Assembly (NCBI GenBank): GCA_032158125.1
Contig: JASKOT010000031.1
Location: forward strand, 1-64,000
Length of the DNA: 64,000 nt
Reading direction: 5' to 3'
Source of the DNA: Papiliotrema nemorosa
Lineage: Eukaryota; Basidiomycota; Tremellomycetes; Tremellales; Rhynchogastremaceae
The notes below the pieces were generated by a model. That model did no database searches and was not told the DNA's origin. It was given only the letters and a program-made list of their open reading frames with translations. The position numbers were made by a program, and so were the translations under genes. Below are positions 35,529-46,831 of this stretch, piece after piece; position 1 is the first letter of the stretch, and every line of letters begins with the position of its first letter.

Positions 35529-36002
35529 ATCAAGGTACGAGATGCATATTGCCCTGCTAGATTCGGGGCGCTACCCAGTCTCAAACCACTTTGACGTCCA
35601 GACTTCCTTTCAGATTCCCGGAAGGGAAGAGAAAAGCTAACTCTTCTCACCTAGACCAACCTGTATGTCTTCTCGACCAAATCTCAGGATCTCAACCAGC
35701 CTCTCCAGATGAGCTACTCCGCTTCGAGCTCGCCATCGTGTTCTTAATTCCCCGTCGCACTTCCTCTTCTCTACACTCATCACACTGAACAACCTCACCT
35801 GTATACCACACTCCTGTATCTTGTCGATACCCTGTGCCTATCTTTCCTACCTTCCCACATCATGCTCGACACCACCCATCATCACTCGGAGGAAGCTGTG
35901 CTTCTCCTGATGGGGATCTCGCGACCCACCATTCACGACACGGTGCATGCCCTCCTCCTCCTCTCCCAGCCTCCTCCGCCGTCGAAGAACACCGAGACTA
36001 TC
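35529..36002 (+). other. Intergenic region with C/T-rich leader
   Basis: 474 bp between the hydantoinase fusion and the next gene. From about 35745 the + strand is C/T-rich. An in-frame ATG at 35862 would extend the next protein by 47 residues, but these look like translated leader. Confidence 0.4.
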
Positions 36003-36833
36003 ATGAGTGATGAGGAAGTCGCGTCCTTTCTGGCAGGGATGCGACGACCCCAGAGTGAAAATGGAGACTCGGCTTCGGTCGACGAGGTGGACGCCCGCGT
36101 CTCCCCAAACGCGTCCACCACCACCTCGACGCCACTCTCACCGACCGCCTCGACCTCCTCTTCGGCTGGGGCTGCCTCCCTCGCGGTTGGTGGACCTTCC
36201 ACATCCGTAGTCCCCCACGAATGCGGCTGCGAGGGGTTGTGGTGCAAGCACGCGAACCGCGGCTTGAAAGAGGGTAAGTATCCACCGATACACAGATTGT
36301 CAACGCGTCAGTGCTGAGTCTCAGGTCTTGAGGTCTTGCAAAAGACCTCAGAAAAGACTATACGGGTCTTGGGGTCAGTCAAAGCCAAGACCCACATCCT
36401 AGCGGCCATTGTCAGCATGGCTACCGGCAAGGTGTACGGCAAGAGAGCCATCACATCCCGGTGCCAAGTCGCACGTAAGCAATCCACATCTCCGACCGGT
36501 AAGTCAATCATCGCTCGTCCTCGTAGTGATGTTCAGCACTGACTGTCAGACAAAGGCACTTACGACATAGCGGGGTCATCAAGATCGAGCTCCCTCTCCC
36601 CCCTCTCCCCTGCCGACCACTCCAACCTCCTCTCCCTCCTTGGCGCCACCGTCGCCACTCAGACTCCCTCCGAGCTAGTGGCGAGATCTTTCAACAAGTC
36701 GATCTCGGACGACAAGCCTAGCTCCGGGAGAAAACGAAAGGCAGAAGAGGTGGAAGAAGCGGGACCAGAAGCAAAGGTCCGGCCCGAGAGGCAGATCAAG
36801 CGTCTCAGGCTTTTCTGCGGTTCTCTTCGGTAG
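36003..36833 (+). CDS. Hypothetical protein with His/Cys cluster and basic C-terminus
   Basis: Three exons. An acidic start (MSDEEVASFLAGMRR) leads into a Ser/Thr/Ala-rich stretch, then a compact cluster HECGCEGLWCKHANRGLKEG with three cysteines and two histidines that could bind a metal. Exon 2 encodes a helical, basic segment (SEKTIRVLGSVKAKTHILAA ... VYGKRAITSRCQVA). Exon 3 is Ser-rich then carries two Lys/Arg clusters (GRKRKAEEVEE; ERQIKRLRLF), likely nuclear signals. The family is not recognised. A small nuclear factor is a guess from composition only. Intron boundaries join cleanly with HKGTYDIAG at the last junction. Confidence 0.58.
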
Positions 36834-37086
36834 AGATTCTTCTCCCCTTCAGCCTTGGCATCCCCTCTTCCCCTTTCTCGTGTCATCAGTCCACTTGGGT
36901 CTGTCTTGTTGCTTGCTTGCTAGTGTTTTCCCTTTCGATTTTGATCTCCTACTTTTGTGCTCTGTGAGGATTACCGTGTCTTGTATAGAAACACCAAAAA
37001 AATAGTCGATGCATCCTCAGAGCCTAACATCCTTTCGATCTGCCTAATATCCTAGAGTGTCTCACAAATCGGAAGGCAAGTATACT

Positions 37087-37613
37087 CTACTTGCAGCCTG
37101 AAGTTCCACCAACGGCATTACCAGAGTTGGCACTTCCCCCATCTCCCGCGTTGCCTGACCCAAAGTTGAGAGCATTGAGATTGAGCAAACCTCCATTCTG
37201 AGATTTGTCCACGTTCCCTCCGTTGGCTGACCCGCCGGCGCCTGGGGCAATTAGCGAGACTCACAAGGAAGATTTAGACCTACCAGTGTAAGCGCTACCA
37301 CCATTACCAGCGCCACCGCTCGAACACGCATTTCCTCCCTTGGCAGATCCAGAGTTTGCAGAACCTCCATCACCAGCATTATCTGATCCAAAGTTGAGCA
37401 TGTCAAGATTGATCAGACCACTGCTTGTCAGAGATCTCGAGTGGCGGAAGTCAATCTACTGTAGGATGCAGGAGTGACGCACTTTTGAGATTTCGTCACA
37501 CTACCTCCATTTGCTTGACCTCCTACTCCGGAGTATGCTGATCCACCATCTGGGACAGGGGCAGCAATAGCGAGTGCGAAGAGAGAGGCGAAAAGGAGGA
37601 CCGATTTGAACAT
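37087..37613 (-). CDS. Small secreted protein of two tandem Gly/Asn/Ser-rich modules
   Basis: Three exons give about 140 residues. A strong signal peptide (MFKSVLLFASLFALAIAAPV) is followed by two copies of one module of roughly 60 residues. Each reads GGSAY, then S or T, G, a GG-x-ANGG block, K-SQN, GL-NL, LNFGS-NAGDGGSANSG. The first copy ends in GGNACSS and the second in GGTSGCK with the stop at 37087. Intron 1 (CTGAC branch at its end) lies inside module 1 after KSQ. Intron 2 lies near the start of module 2. The protein has two cysteines only, one at the end of each module. No family is recognised. It is probably a cell-wall or extracellular structural protein (inference). It is divergent from TYS1. 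Confidence 0.72.
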
Positions 37614-38280
37614 GATAAGGAAGTTTCAGGCTGGAATGTGCTAGGTGCCCGGGCTGAGACGCTGAACGATCGACGCTGCGTTTGAAGATTCGAGGGAGAT
37701 TGGAGCGAACAGATGAGTGGAAAAGAAAAGAGCGGGAGAACAAGAGCAATCGAAGGGAGAACAAAGAGTGAATGAGGATACCTGACTTTCATGCACGCCT
37801 CTTATATGTGTTCGTGGCACGAAAGTCGCGAAGTCTTTAGGTACAGGCTGTTTGTTTGCGAGACATGCTAAAACAGATGAGCAGGACGACCCCTGAAACG
37901 AGGCTTTCGGCTGTGATGTCTGTCAACAATGATATTTTAGAATCCGAGCGAGCGGTCCACGAATATTGCTTTGTTTGAGTGGCTGGTTTGATTATAGTGG
38001 GTTTGTCAGCCACGAGCGGTGCACAAAGCGGACGTCAGAGTGCTCAGACCCCTTACCGTCGATCATGGCATAGAATGCATTCGAAATCTTCGATCGGGCG
38101 CATCTGTTCTCGACAATGAATAGAATGCAGGTCGACCACCTATACGCGATATGGCCTCTCCGCCACAGTGCATCCAAGCGGAATCAAATTTCCCGCCCAG
38201 AAAGTCAACGGCATGCTCGACACCGTACCCGACTCGAATCATCCAATCCCTCTTAACAGCAACGGCCAGCCATAGACAGC
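37614..38280. promoter_or_regulatory. Divergent intergenic region, secreted repeat protein / TYS1
   Basis: 667 bp between diverging ATGs, one of the longer gene-free stretches here. The left side upstream of the secreted protein is purine-rich on the + strand (that is, pyrimidine-rich on the gene strand), a typical leader. No coding or RNA feature is seen. Confidence 0.4.
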
Positions 38281-40088
38281 ATGGACAAGCTTGAATTCGA
38301 GGTCGAACAGGCGTACGCTGGACCCAACATCACTCTTACCGCCGAACAGGAGGAGCAGTATGAGAGAATTACGAGGAACTTGCAAGAGGTGACCAGTGCT
38401 GAGATTCTGAAAAAGGTCATTTCGGAGGGCAAGGTACCAAAGGCGTACTGGGGTGAGCTGGCCTTCTCGCGACGATTATAGCTGACCATGTAGGTACTGC
38501 AACTACGGGAAGACGTGAGGATATCCCCAGTTATCCTTATCACGCTGATGATATACAGCTCATATCGCCTACTGCGTGCCTTTGCTCAAGATTGCCGATT
38601 TCTTGAACGCCGGTGTCCATGTGAGCACAATTCTCCATGCAGCTTGGGACGGATGCTAATCTAGATAGGTGAAGATCCTTCTTGCTGGTGAGTTCGGTGC
38701 TACAGCGAATTTGGGGCGATGGCTGATGCGCAGATGTGCGTGGGATAGATGTATACACAACAGACGATACTGACCTTCCAGCTGCACGCGTTCCTCGATG
38801 CCAGCAAGTCTTCTTTGGAGACCGTCAAATGGAGGACGAAGTACTACTCTTTCCTCCTCAAGGCTGTCTTCATGTCGCTCGACATCCCTGTGGAGAAGCT
38901 GGAATTCGTGACTGGGACGAGTTACCAATTATCAGCCGAGTACACTTTGGACATGTACAAGTGAGTCCGCTCCCATACACCTGAAAGGCGAGACTGAAGA
39001 GTCAGATTCCACTCATTGACATCTGTAAAGGCTGCCGAGCATGCTGGAGCCGACGTCGTCAAGCAGTCCGAGAGCCCGCTCATGACGAGTATGTTGTACC
39101 CCGGTCTCCAAGCCTTGGACGAACAGTACCTCGACGTGGATTTCCAATTCGGAGGTGTTGACCAGGTCCGCTGCTACAGTCGCTTTCCCTGGACATAGCT
39201 GATATCACAGAGAAAGATCTTCATGTACGCTGCTCATTTCCTTCCTCGAATGGGATATGCCAAACGAGCACATCTCATGTCGCCCATGGTTCCCGGTCTC
39301 TCCGGCGGAAAGATGTCGGCTTCCGACCCGAAGTCAAAGATCGATTTCCTCGACTCGCCTGCCGACGTCAAGAACAAGCTCAAGGCTGCTTTGTGTACAC
39401 CGGGGGAGGTCGAGGGTAACGGTGTTCTTGCATTCACCAAGACTGTTCTCTTCCCCATCCAGGCTATGCGAATGGAACAAGCCCGCGCGAGAGGCAAGGA
39501 GACCTACAAGGGCGAGAACAGCTTTGCGAGTGCCGATGGGCCTGCCGGTACCATGTTCACCATCTCCAGGCCAGAGAAATTTGGCGGAAACATCCATTTC
39601 AAATCTTACGACGAGCTGGAAGAGGCATACAAGAAGGAGGACGTCCACCCGGGAGACTTGAAAGGGGCTGTCACAAATGCCCTCAACCTGGTCCTTGCAC
39701 CAGTCCAGAAGATGTTCGAGGCGGATCCCGAATGGCAAGAGGCTGAGAGGTTGGGTTACCCATCTGCTTCCACTGCTGCCGCTCTGGCATCAGCTAAGCA
39801 GGGTGCAGGTGATAAAGCGGAAGCCAAGGTGAGCTTCAATGTATGATATCCGGAAACGTCGCTGACGCGATATAGAAAGCAAAGAAGGAGGTCAGGACGA
39901 AACCGCCAACCGAGGAAGAGCGCGCCGCACTCCGAGCTGCCAAGGAGCAAGAAAAGCTAGCCAAGGCACAGGCCAAAGCTGCGCAGAACGACCTATCGCC
40001 GGAGGAGTTAAAGGACAGGCAGGCAAAGGCGGCTGCGGTAACACCCGCTGCGGCACCTGTCGCCAGTGGTAGCAATGTCGTGAGTTGA
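38281..40088 (+). CDS. TYS1: Cytoplasmic tyrosyl-tRNA synthetase (N-terminal part of a possible fusion)
   Basis: A class Ic synthetase of eukaryotic type that charges tRNA-Tyr. The exons give KAYWGTATTGR, then [15 protein letters not shown] (HIGH-like motif), [66 protein letters not shown] and the KMSKS-type loop [11 protein letters not shown]. After the catalytic and anticodon-binding parts comes a charged Ala/Lys/Glu-rich tail ([19 protein letters not shown]). If the last intron is retained the protein ends SGSNVVS with a stop at 40086-40088. If it is spliced (40080-40122) the frame runs on into ADE1. See findings. Seven or more short introns. Confidence 0.93.
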
Positions 40089-40122
40089 TCTCATATGCAT
40101 AGTATCTTTGTTGATTCCACAG

Positions 40123-41257
40123 ATTCTTCAAACAAAATTTCCAAAGCTCAAGCTACTAGCCAAGGGTAAAGTCAGAGACATCTACGCCTTGCCCGACGAA
40201 GCAGACAGCGACAAGCTGCTCTTTGTCGCTACCGACCGTATTTCTGCTTTTGACGTGATCATGGAGAATGTCAGTTGAGCTGTGGAGGAAGTCAGCAGTC
40301 ACTGACGAAACAGGGTATCCCACAAAAAGGCGTCACGTTGTCGACCCTGTCCCTCTTCTGGTTCCACAAGCTCAAGCATGTCATCCCGAACCACATTCTT
40401 TCCCCTTCTATCGATTCCTCTACACCCGCATGTCTCGCCGACCCAACATCGGCTTGGAGCGAGTTCCCTAGGAGTCTGGACGAGTACAGAGATCAGCTGG
40501 AAGGTCGAAGTATGATCGTCAAGAAGTGCGAGGTCGTCAAGCTCGAGGCTATTGTCAGGGGTTACATCACTGGTGGGTTGAATTTCTCGTCATGCTCGTC
40601 CGACGTCAGCTCATTGTACTAGGTTCCGCTTGGGCAGAGTACAAGAAGTCTCAGACGATTCACGGGATTCCCATGCCAGCGGGTCTGGTCGAATCGCAGA
40701 AGCTGCCTCGGCCGATCTTTACGCCTTCGACAAAAGCAGACCAGGGAGAGCACGACGAGAACATTCACCCGGATAAAGGTGGGTTTGACCATCGGTGCCT
40801 AAGCTGATTATCAGCAAAGGAGATTGTCGGTGCGGATATCGCAGAGCAGGTGGAACGAGTCGCCATCAAGCTTTACAGTAAGCACAGGATATCCTAAAAC
40901 TTAACGTCGCTAACGCATCCAGCCGAAGCTGCTGCTTACGCTCTGGAACGAGGTCTGATTCTCGCCGATACCAAATTCGAGTTTGGTCTTCTCGACTCGC
41001 CAAATGGCAAACAGCTCATCCTTATTGACGAAGCCCTCACTCCGGATTCATCACGATACTGGGCTGCGGACGTTTACGTCGAGGGCAAGCCGCAACCTTC
41101 TTTCGACAAGCAGTACCTTCGAGATTGGCTTATCTCGTCGGGTGTCAGAGGCAAGGACGGCGTGTCTTTGCCCGATGAGGTTGTTGCAGAGACCAGGAGA
41201 AAGTACGAAGAGGCGAAGGATCGGGTCATGGAGCTTGGATCGTTCAAGAAGGCATAG
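40123..41257 (+). CDS. ADE1: SAICAR synthetase domain, spliced in frame to TYS1
   Basis: Phosphoribosylaminoimidazole-succinocarboxamide synthase, the purine-pathway enzyme that joins CAIR and aspartate with ATP. The family core is complete: [98 protein letters not shown] and [15 protein letters not shown]. The sequence is preceded by an acceptor, not by an ATG. In the ADE1 frame no ATG occurs between the last TYS1 exon and the internal Met of VIMEN, so the natural reading is continuation of the TYS1 frame. A near-cognate TTG start inside the intron (about 40108-40113) is the alternative. The stop is 41255-41257 after LGSFKKA. Confidence 0.93.
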
Positions 41258-41707
41258 AGGCGTACATCATGGAGCTGATTTTGGTCCGCATGCACCGTCA
41301 TATCTAGGTTCCCGGGAGCTTTGCTCGACAACCCGCTGACATTGGGTTTCAGAGCTGGCCTAGGACGAAGGTTCTCGAAACGAGCTAAGTCTGGTATGAC
41401 AGGTGACTTGTGAGTCACGAGTGATCGCAAGTAGCCCTGCAGCAGTCCGCGCAGGATATTCCTGCCATCCGAGAGGGTCGCCAGCAACGGGTCGCTCATT
41501 TGCTCGAGGTGAACAGGATTTGAACAACAACAGGCAGAACATATCAATGGTCGTATACATGCCATTATTCGTCTATCCATCACCCGGACACCTCATGAGG
41601 TGCGAACTAAACAGGGACCGAATGTGTTCAGCGCCTCGTCGCAGCTTTGCTCGACCGTATGTCAACGATCGGCAAAGATCCAAGAGTCCACTGGCGATCA
41701 TCAGCCT
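41258..41707. other. Convergent region between ADE1 and the duplicated-domain gene
   Basis: 450 bp between converging ends. Open frames on both strands here are short and lack any recognisable sequence. Likely 3' untranslated sequence only; the exact end of the minus-strand gene is uncertain, so part may be coding. Confidence 0.35.
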
Positions 41708-42658
41708 CTACACGGCAAAAATAGGACTCTGGACTCCGGTGCACTCACAATCACCGTAGTCCGAATTTGGAGATGCGCTCATGTCTACACTTGCGACAAG
41801 TTCGAATCCGTGTGCATCTAGCGCACTCAACACGCTACATCCCAACAACCTCGAATAGTTGACTTCTGCCCCATCGGAGGTGTACCATGGGTTCCCCCTG
41901 AGTTTGAGTTGAAGACACCCTTGCTCCTTCTCCTTGACTTGTTGGATACCCAATGGCCAGCTCTACTCATCAACCTTTCTTTATACGTGGAATCAAGCCG
42001 GTCTGTAAACTTACACTGACGGCAGCTTGAAAGGCAGTGGTGACTTCTGGATTGGGCGAATCGATAATTCGAATCTTATCAAACTCGTTGAAAGTCACCG
42101 AGAAGAAATACCTAGATCTAGGCGGACCAGGTTTGAAGAACAATGTATCCTTGTCCCATTGTTTTTTACACAGATCAGAAGAAAAGGCAAGGTGCCATCC
42201 CGTGGTGGAGAGACTGTGGAGGATATGGCAGACTAATCGACGGGAGGTTATCGCTTCTATCCCGTATCCTCTCCCTAGAAGTCACCCCCGCACCTGTCAG
42301 AATGGTGTTCAAGGTCGAGCGGCCTCATACTGGGGTGAGATCCGGCAAGTGACTTACAAGGGTTTCCGGAGACTTTCCATTCGTAGCCCCCTCCTACGTA
42401 GGGCCCTTTTTGTTGAATCCCCGGAGCCCATATCCTCGTTATCGCCTGATCTATCGCCGGGATGACATTTTCAGGGAATCCAATGATCCTCACTCGATCG
42501 GAACGAGACAACAAGACGCAAGCGAAAGAAGTCCCGAATTGACCTCGAGGTGGTTGAAACGTCCCTTCCGGGTTCATAGAGACCGGTGGAGGAGTCGGAT
42601 AGGTCGGAGGATCATCGTGCCCTTTCTTCTCGGAATGAGAGTGGAAGAACTTTGACAT
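41708..42658 (-). CDS. Basidiomycete-type orphan protein with a duplicated domain
   Basis: Exons 42658-42358, 42274-42015 and from 41962 join in frame. The N-terminus is disordered (MSKFFHSHSEKKGHDDPP). Two copies of one domain of about 95 residues follow. Copy 1 contains VRIIGFPENVIPAIDQAI, WAPGIQQ, YEWKVSGNPW, SRRLVCHILHSLSTTGW and DKDTLFF. Copy 2, starting FNEFDKIRIIDSP, has FQAAV, WPLGIQQ, LQLKLRGNPW, SRLLGCSVLSALDAHGF and SVDMSAS. Similar uncharacterised proteins are common in basidiomycete gene sets; that is memory, not a search. No function is known. The donor at 42357 must pair with the acceptor at 42275 for copy 1 to be complete. The last few codons are uncertain. Confidence 0.65.
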
Positions 42659-42823
42659 GGTAGAGATGGGCAGACGAGACGGGTTGCACAGTGAGGAGGT
42701 GCGTCTTTGGGTTTCATGTTCGGCCATGTTTCGGGCGTGCCGGTATGACGTAATCAAAACATCACCCCCATACAACAGGTATAGTATATGCAGGTGTATA
42801 CAACTACTCGATAGATTGGCTAT

Positions 42824-45800
42824 TCACCTCAACTCTTCCCCTTCATCCGACACAACCCCATGTATCTCTCTCAGTTCCTTGTTGACAATCTCTGGGCTAA
42901 AAAATCCATTCCCACCCGACTTTTCCTTTTCTTCCATCGCACCCGTCGATACTGCCTCTTTTTCTCCCGTCAAAGCAAACGGACCGTCTTCCTTCTCGGC
43001 TATACTGCCTTCGTCAGGCATACTCATTGGCGAGGGACCATCGGCAATGACGGGCGGGATCCCGAGGATCCTCTCTAGATATGCTTCCGAGGTCTGAAGA
43101 TTCTGCCCAGCCGCAATCGACTTGAATATCTGCGATGTCGCCTTGTTGTGCAACTCCCTTCGTAATCCTCGTTGGAAAAAGGTGGACACTTCATCCAGAG
43201 GCCATTCATCTGGAACAAGTGACAGCACCTGGACGTCAGCGTAGATTAGAGCATGATCATGCACATGACGCACCTCCAGCGTATCGAGGTGCACCGCCTG
43301 AGCGTTAAGCAAAGCAGCACCTTGTTTCGCAGTCGATGCACTGAGTTTCAGCCCGCATTCAAAGTCGGTATATGAGCTCACCCGTCTTGCATGTACACCC
43401 CTAGAAGATCCATGACCAATCCATGCTGGACAGAAGCATCCACGGTCCCCCTTCTTCTTCTGCCAACATCCCCCAAAGTGGCCCATCCAACCAGCTCGGG
43501 CACATGAGATGCGACGAGGTGCGCCACCCGCGGAGGAACAATCTCACCGCCTTGCGTGCAGTACGCTTGAGCAGAAACAAAGTCCCCAATCTCCGTTGCC
43601 AACAATCGAAGAGCCCGTTTGTTTTTGCCTTGACGCCCGAGGACAATCGCTAGTTCAGTCCTGAGTGGGGTTATCATCTCCAAGCGGGAGGCCGCAGATG
43701 TGAGATCGTAGAATGGTGATCCTTGTAGAAAGAGGATGAGTTTCAGCCGAAGTGCTTTTATCGGGGTCTGCGGGGCTATATCTGCCAAAAACACCACGAA
43801 AGGCTGAGAGTCGGAGGACAATCGATACTCGGCATCTGCAATGAGCCGGATGCGCTCCTACTCGATAGCTCACCAAGTTCTTCGAGGTGATAGCAAACAC
43901 CCTCGTCTTTGACTTCCGCACTCACGCTCTCCAATAGGTGATTCAGCAAAGCTTGGTGCAGAGCTTTGACAGGACTGCGCTTGATCACCACGACGTGCTC
44001 CAGATAACGATGCGCCGCATCTTTGTCGATGGCGTGCAACTCATCGACCAGCATGGCATCGTCCAGCTTTACACCAGACTTAGGATTCTGCGCGAGAAGA
44101 ATTGATAGACCTCGGTCCGGGGATCGTTTCACCAGCCACAGGATATACTTCTTGAATAATTCCGGATCTTGCATGCCATCGAGCTGTTGTGCCACTTCTT
44201 CCACCGGATCATCGCAAAGCGGGTCACCGGTCTCGCTCTCAGCAATTCTGAATATCAGCACGTGCTGATAGGATATCGTCTTACCCCGTGAGCAGCTCCA
44301 AGACTCGGTCTATGCGACCCTGCTGCCGCATCACCGTGGCAAGAACATATGGCCTCTTTTGTAGGAATGGTTCCAGCTCGCCCAGAACAACGTCATTCGC
44401 GCCAGCCAGCAATGCCAGCAGCTCGTTGGTCGTTCCCGCTTCGGCCAGCAGTTTGGCAAACGTCGTGTCGATCACAATGTCAATTTTCCGAGAATCCACC
44501 CCTCTTGCCCCTCCACCCTTACGTCTAGACTGCCGCGTTCTCCGCAAGACCTCGGTCAACATTGCGTTTGCGCTTTCTTCCAAGGCAGCGCGGAGCTCAA
44601 GGGTGGCGGGTGCTTGAGCGGTATTTGGCGATACGTGTGGGCTGTAATTTCTGCTTATACTGGATGAGACTGATATCAGTTGTGAGGCGATATATCACGA
44701 GGAGAGCTCACTGATCTCCTCCAGAGGCGGCGTATTTTCAAGTAGATCTTTGAGACCTTGATACGTTTCGACCTCTTCGGCAGATCCGATGACCTTGCCT
44801 CTGTAGCCGGAGAACAGGCGAACCAACAATCTCGGATCCACCTTGCCGCGTACAAAGTAATCACCGGCTTTTTCGAACATTGCTTCGAGTAGTAGATAAC
44901 ACGCGAGATACAGATGCAGGAATCGCAGAGTCGACTGATGTGTGGCCTATCATCAGTCTGAGCAGGCAACTAATGGAGCAATTCACCTTGTCCCCTTCGA
45001 TTTCGCCCCGCCTCCCCTTGCGCCGTTCTTCGTCAACGATGGCGATGGCGTGTTCCGTGTCTCTCTCCTCGCATGCCTTCTCCAACTTGACAATGACTGG
45101 AGTCGGTGATATGGACTGGACATTGTTCGTTCCGAGGATGATGGTCTCCGCTATGGCCGTAGAGAATGGGGAGCGGGATGGTCCATTGACTTGCAACAAT
45201 GAAGAAGAACGAGTTGGCGTTATAGGTTGGCGAGCAAATGGCTGAGGAGAAGAAGGGGGAGTGAGACCTGATCCTGAAGGTGGCTCTTCTGCCAATGGAG
45301 AGATGTCTTCAGGTGGAACCGAAAACTCTTCTATCGGCAGGCTGTTCGGTTTTGGATTAACCTCTCCGGTCGGAGCGAGTTTCCGGCCGAGCAAGGTCAA
45401 ACGTGTATTCGTCATCCGCTCATCTCTAACACGGTCTCTAATTGATATACCGTATGGTGAGTAGCTCAACCTTGTCGCTGGAAAGGCGGAATCGAGAGAA
45501 ATGACCTGAATGGGTTTCTCCAGATCCTCGAGGTGATGTATGGCGATTGTCTGATTCCGTAATAACGCAATGATGTATCCCGACTCGATTGCTAGAAAGA
45601 TCAGCCAAAATGCCGAGCTTCCTACTCACCTATGGATAACGGGTGGTCCGGCCATTCCAGAGTCCCTCGTACGGGATCTCCTTGTCCATTGAGAAATACA
45701 CCCATGGTGCCCGCACCGGTGTAGCTACTGACGAGGAACTCGTTTTCACCTGGGATGACTACAATGTTTGGGTTAGGGTCAAAGTCGAGCGACTCGGCGT

Positions 45801-46831
45801 CTATCTGCGAAACGGGTAAAACTTCTGTCAGGGACGCATCGGAGAGGTCAATGAGGGCATAGGTCGAGCTTTGTGGTAATGCTGCACAGAGGAAGCGGGA
45901 GGTCAGGGCGAGTGTTGAAGGAGCAGATGGTAAGGGTATCTCCTGCAAGGGCATCAGTATAGATGATACTTGTCAGGAAGCTAGTCTGACCTTTTGCGGA
46001 ACTAGCCTTTGGCCCAGGCGATATATGCCCAGACCTTTGCGTCGGACCACCACCAAGGTCATCTCGCCATTCCTGTCTTCCGTGCCGGGTCCACCCCACT
46101 CCAGCTCCTCGTCATCCAAGACGGCAGAGACGATTCCCCGAAGAGGCTGTATGACTGTCGAGGGGAGCAGCTCAAGATTCGGTAATGCAAACGGGTGCAG
46201 CGTTCCTTCAGACAAGACGAACATTCGCAGCACTTTGGGAAGAAGGATGATCTTCGTGACTGGACGGCGGGGGAATAAGGTGTGCTTATGCTTCATTGTC
46301 CATCCTTCAAACTAGATGTGAGCGATGTTTCAAGGTTGATACTCCCTTAGACTCACCTTTGAACCGCCCGTGCTCGGACTGATGGCCCACCATTCGACTA
46401 CCCCATCTGATCGGCCAATGTACATGTTCTCCCCATAGCCTTCCACGCATCTGATCTCTATCAAGGGTTCATTAGGCAGAGGAGCGGTGGATAGCCGTGG
46501 TTCCGAGACCGAAGGCGTTTTGACTCCTGTAAAGGAACCCGAAGGTGACGCGGCAGCTGTAGCGACAGCAGCAGCACGTCGACCGGCTGCAGCTGCTATA
46601 GACGTTGCAGAAGAGAAGATTGATGTGGTAGCTGCGGTAGGCTGTGGAGAGCTGCCAATAAGAGACGGAGGTGGTGGACTGGATGGACCTGGACGTGATC
46701 AGTCTTGTGAGCTGTGACTGGTATTCCAGCTCACCCGGTGCATTGAGGTCAAGCAGGTCTGGAGCGTGATATAGATTCGTAAAGATATTTGATACATGGA
46801 AGGGAGGTATACTCGGGGTCGTGGCTGTCAT
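42824..46831 (-). CDS. VPS3: VPS3/TGFBRAP1-like CORVET subunit
   Basis: A long minus-strand gene with about ten short introns. After an Ala/Ser-rich low-complexity N-terminus, the CNH-type beta-propeller begins (IEIRCVEGYGENMYIGRSDG). It includes VTKIILLPKVLRMFVLSEG, AGTMGVFLNGQGD, TLEWPDHPLSIAIESGYIIAL and IAIHHLED. The rest is alpha-solenoid: KACEERDTEHAIAIVDEER, YLACYLLLEAMFEKAGDYF, LLVRLFSGY, HRYLEHVVVIKR, LHQALLNHLLE and RLLATEIGDFVSAQAYC. The C-terminus has VLSLVPDEWPLDEVSTFF, matching the Vps39-2 type end. Alignment by eye is best to TGFBRAP1/Vps3 (CORVET, Rab5-stage tethering) rather than Vps39 (HOPS). I see no RING or zinc finger at the end. Confidence 0.78.

Noticed and set aside
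41520..41540. GGATTTGAAC as a tRNA T-loop
   Set aside because: No complementary stem or other tRNA parts around it.
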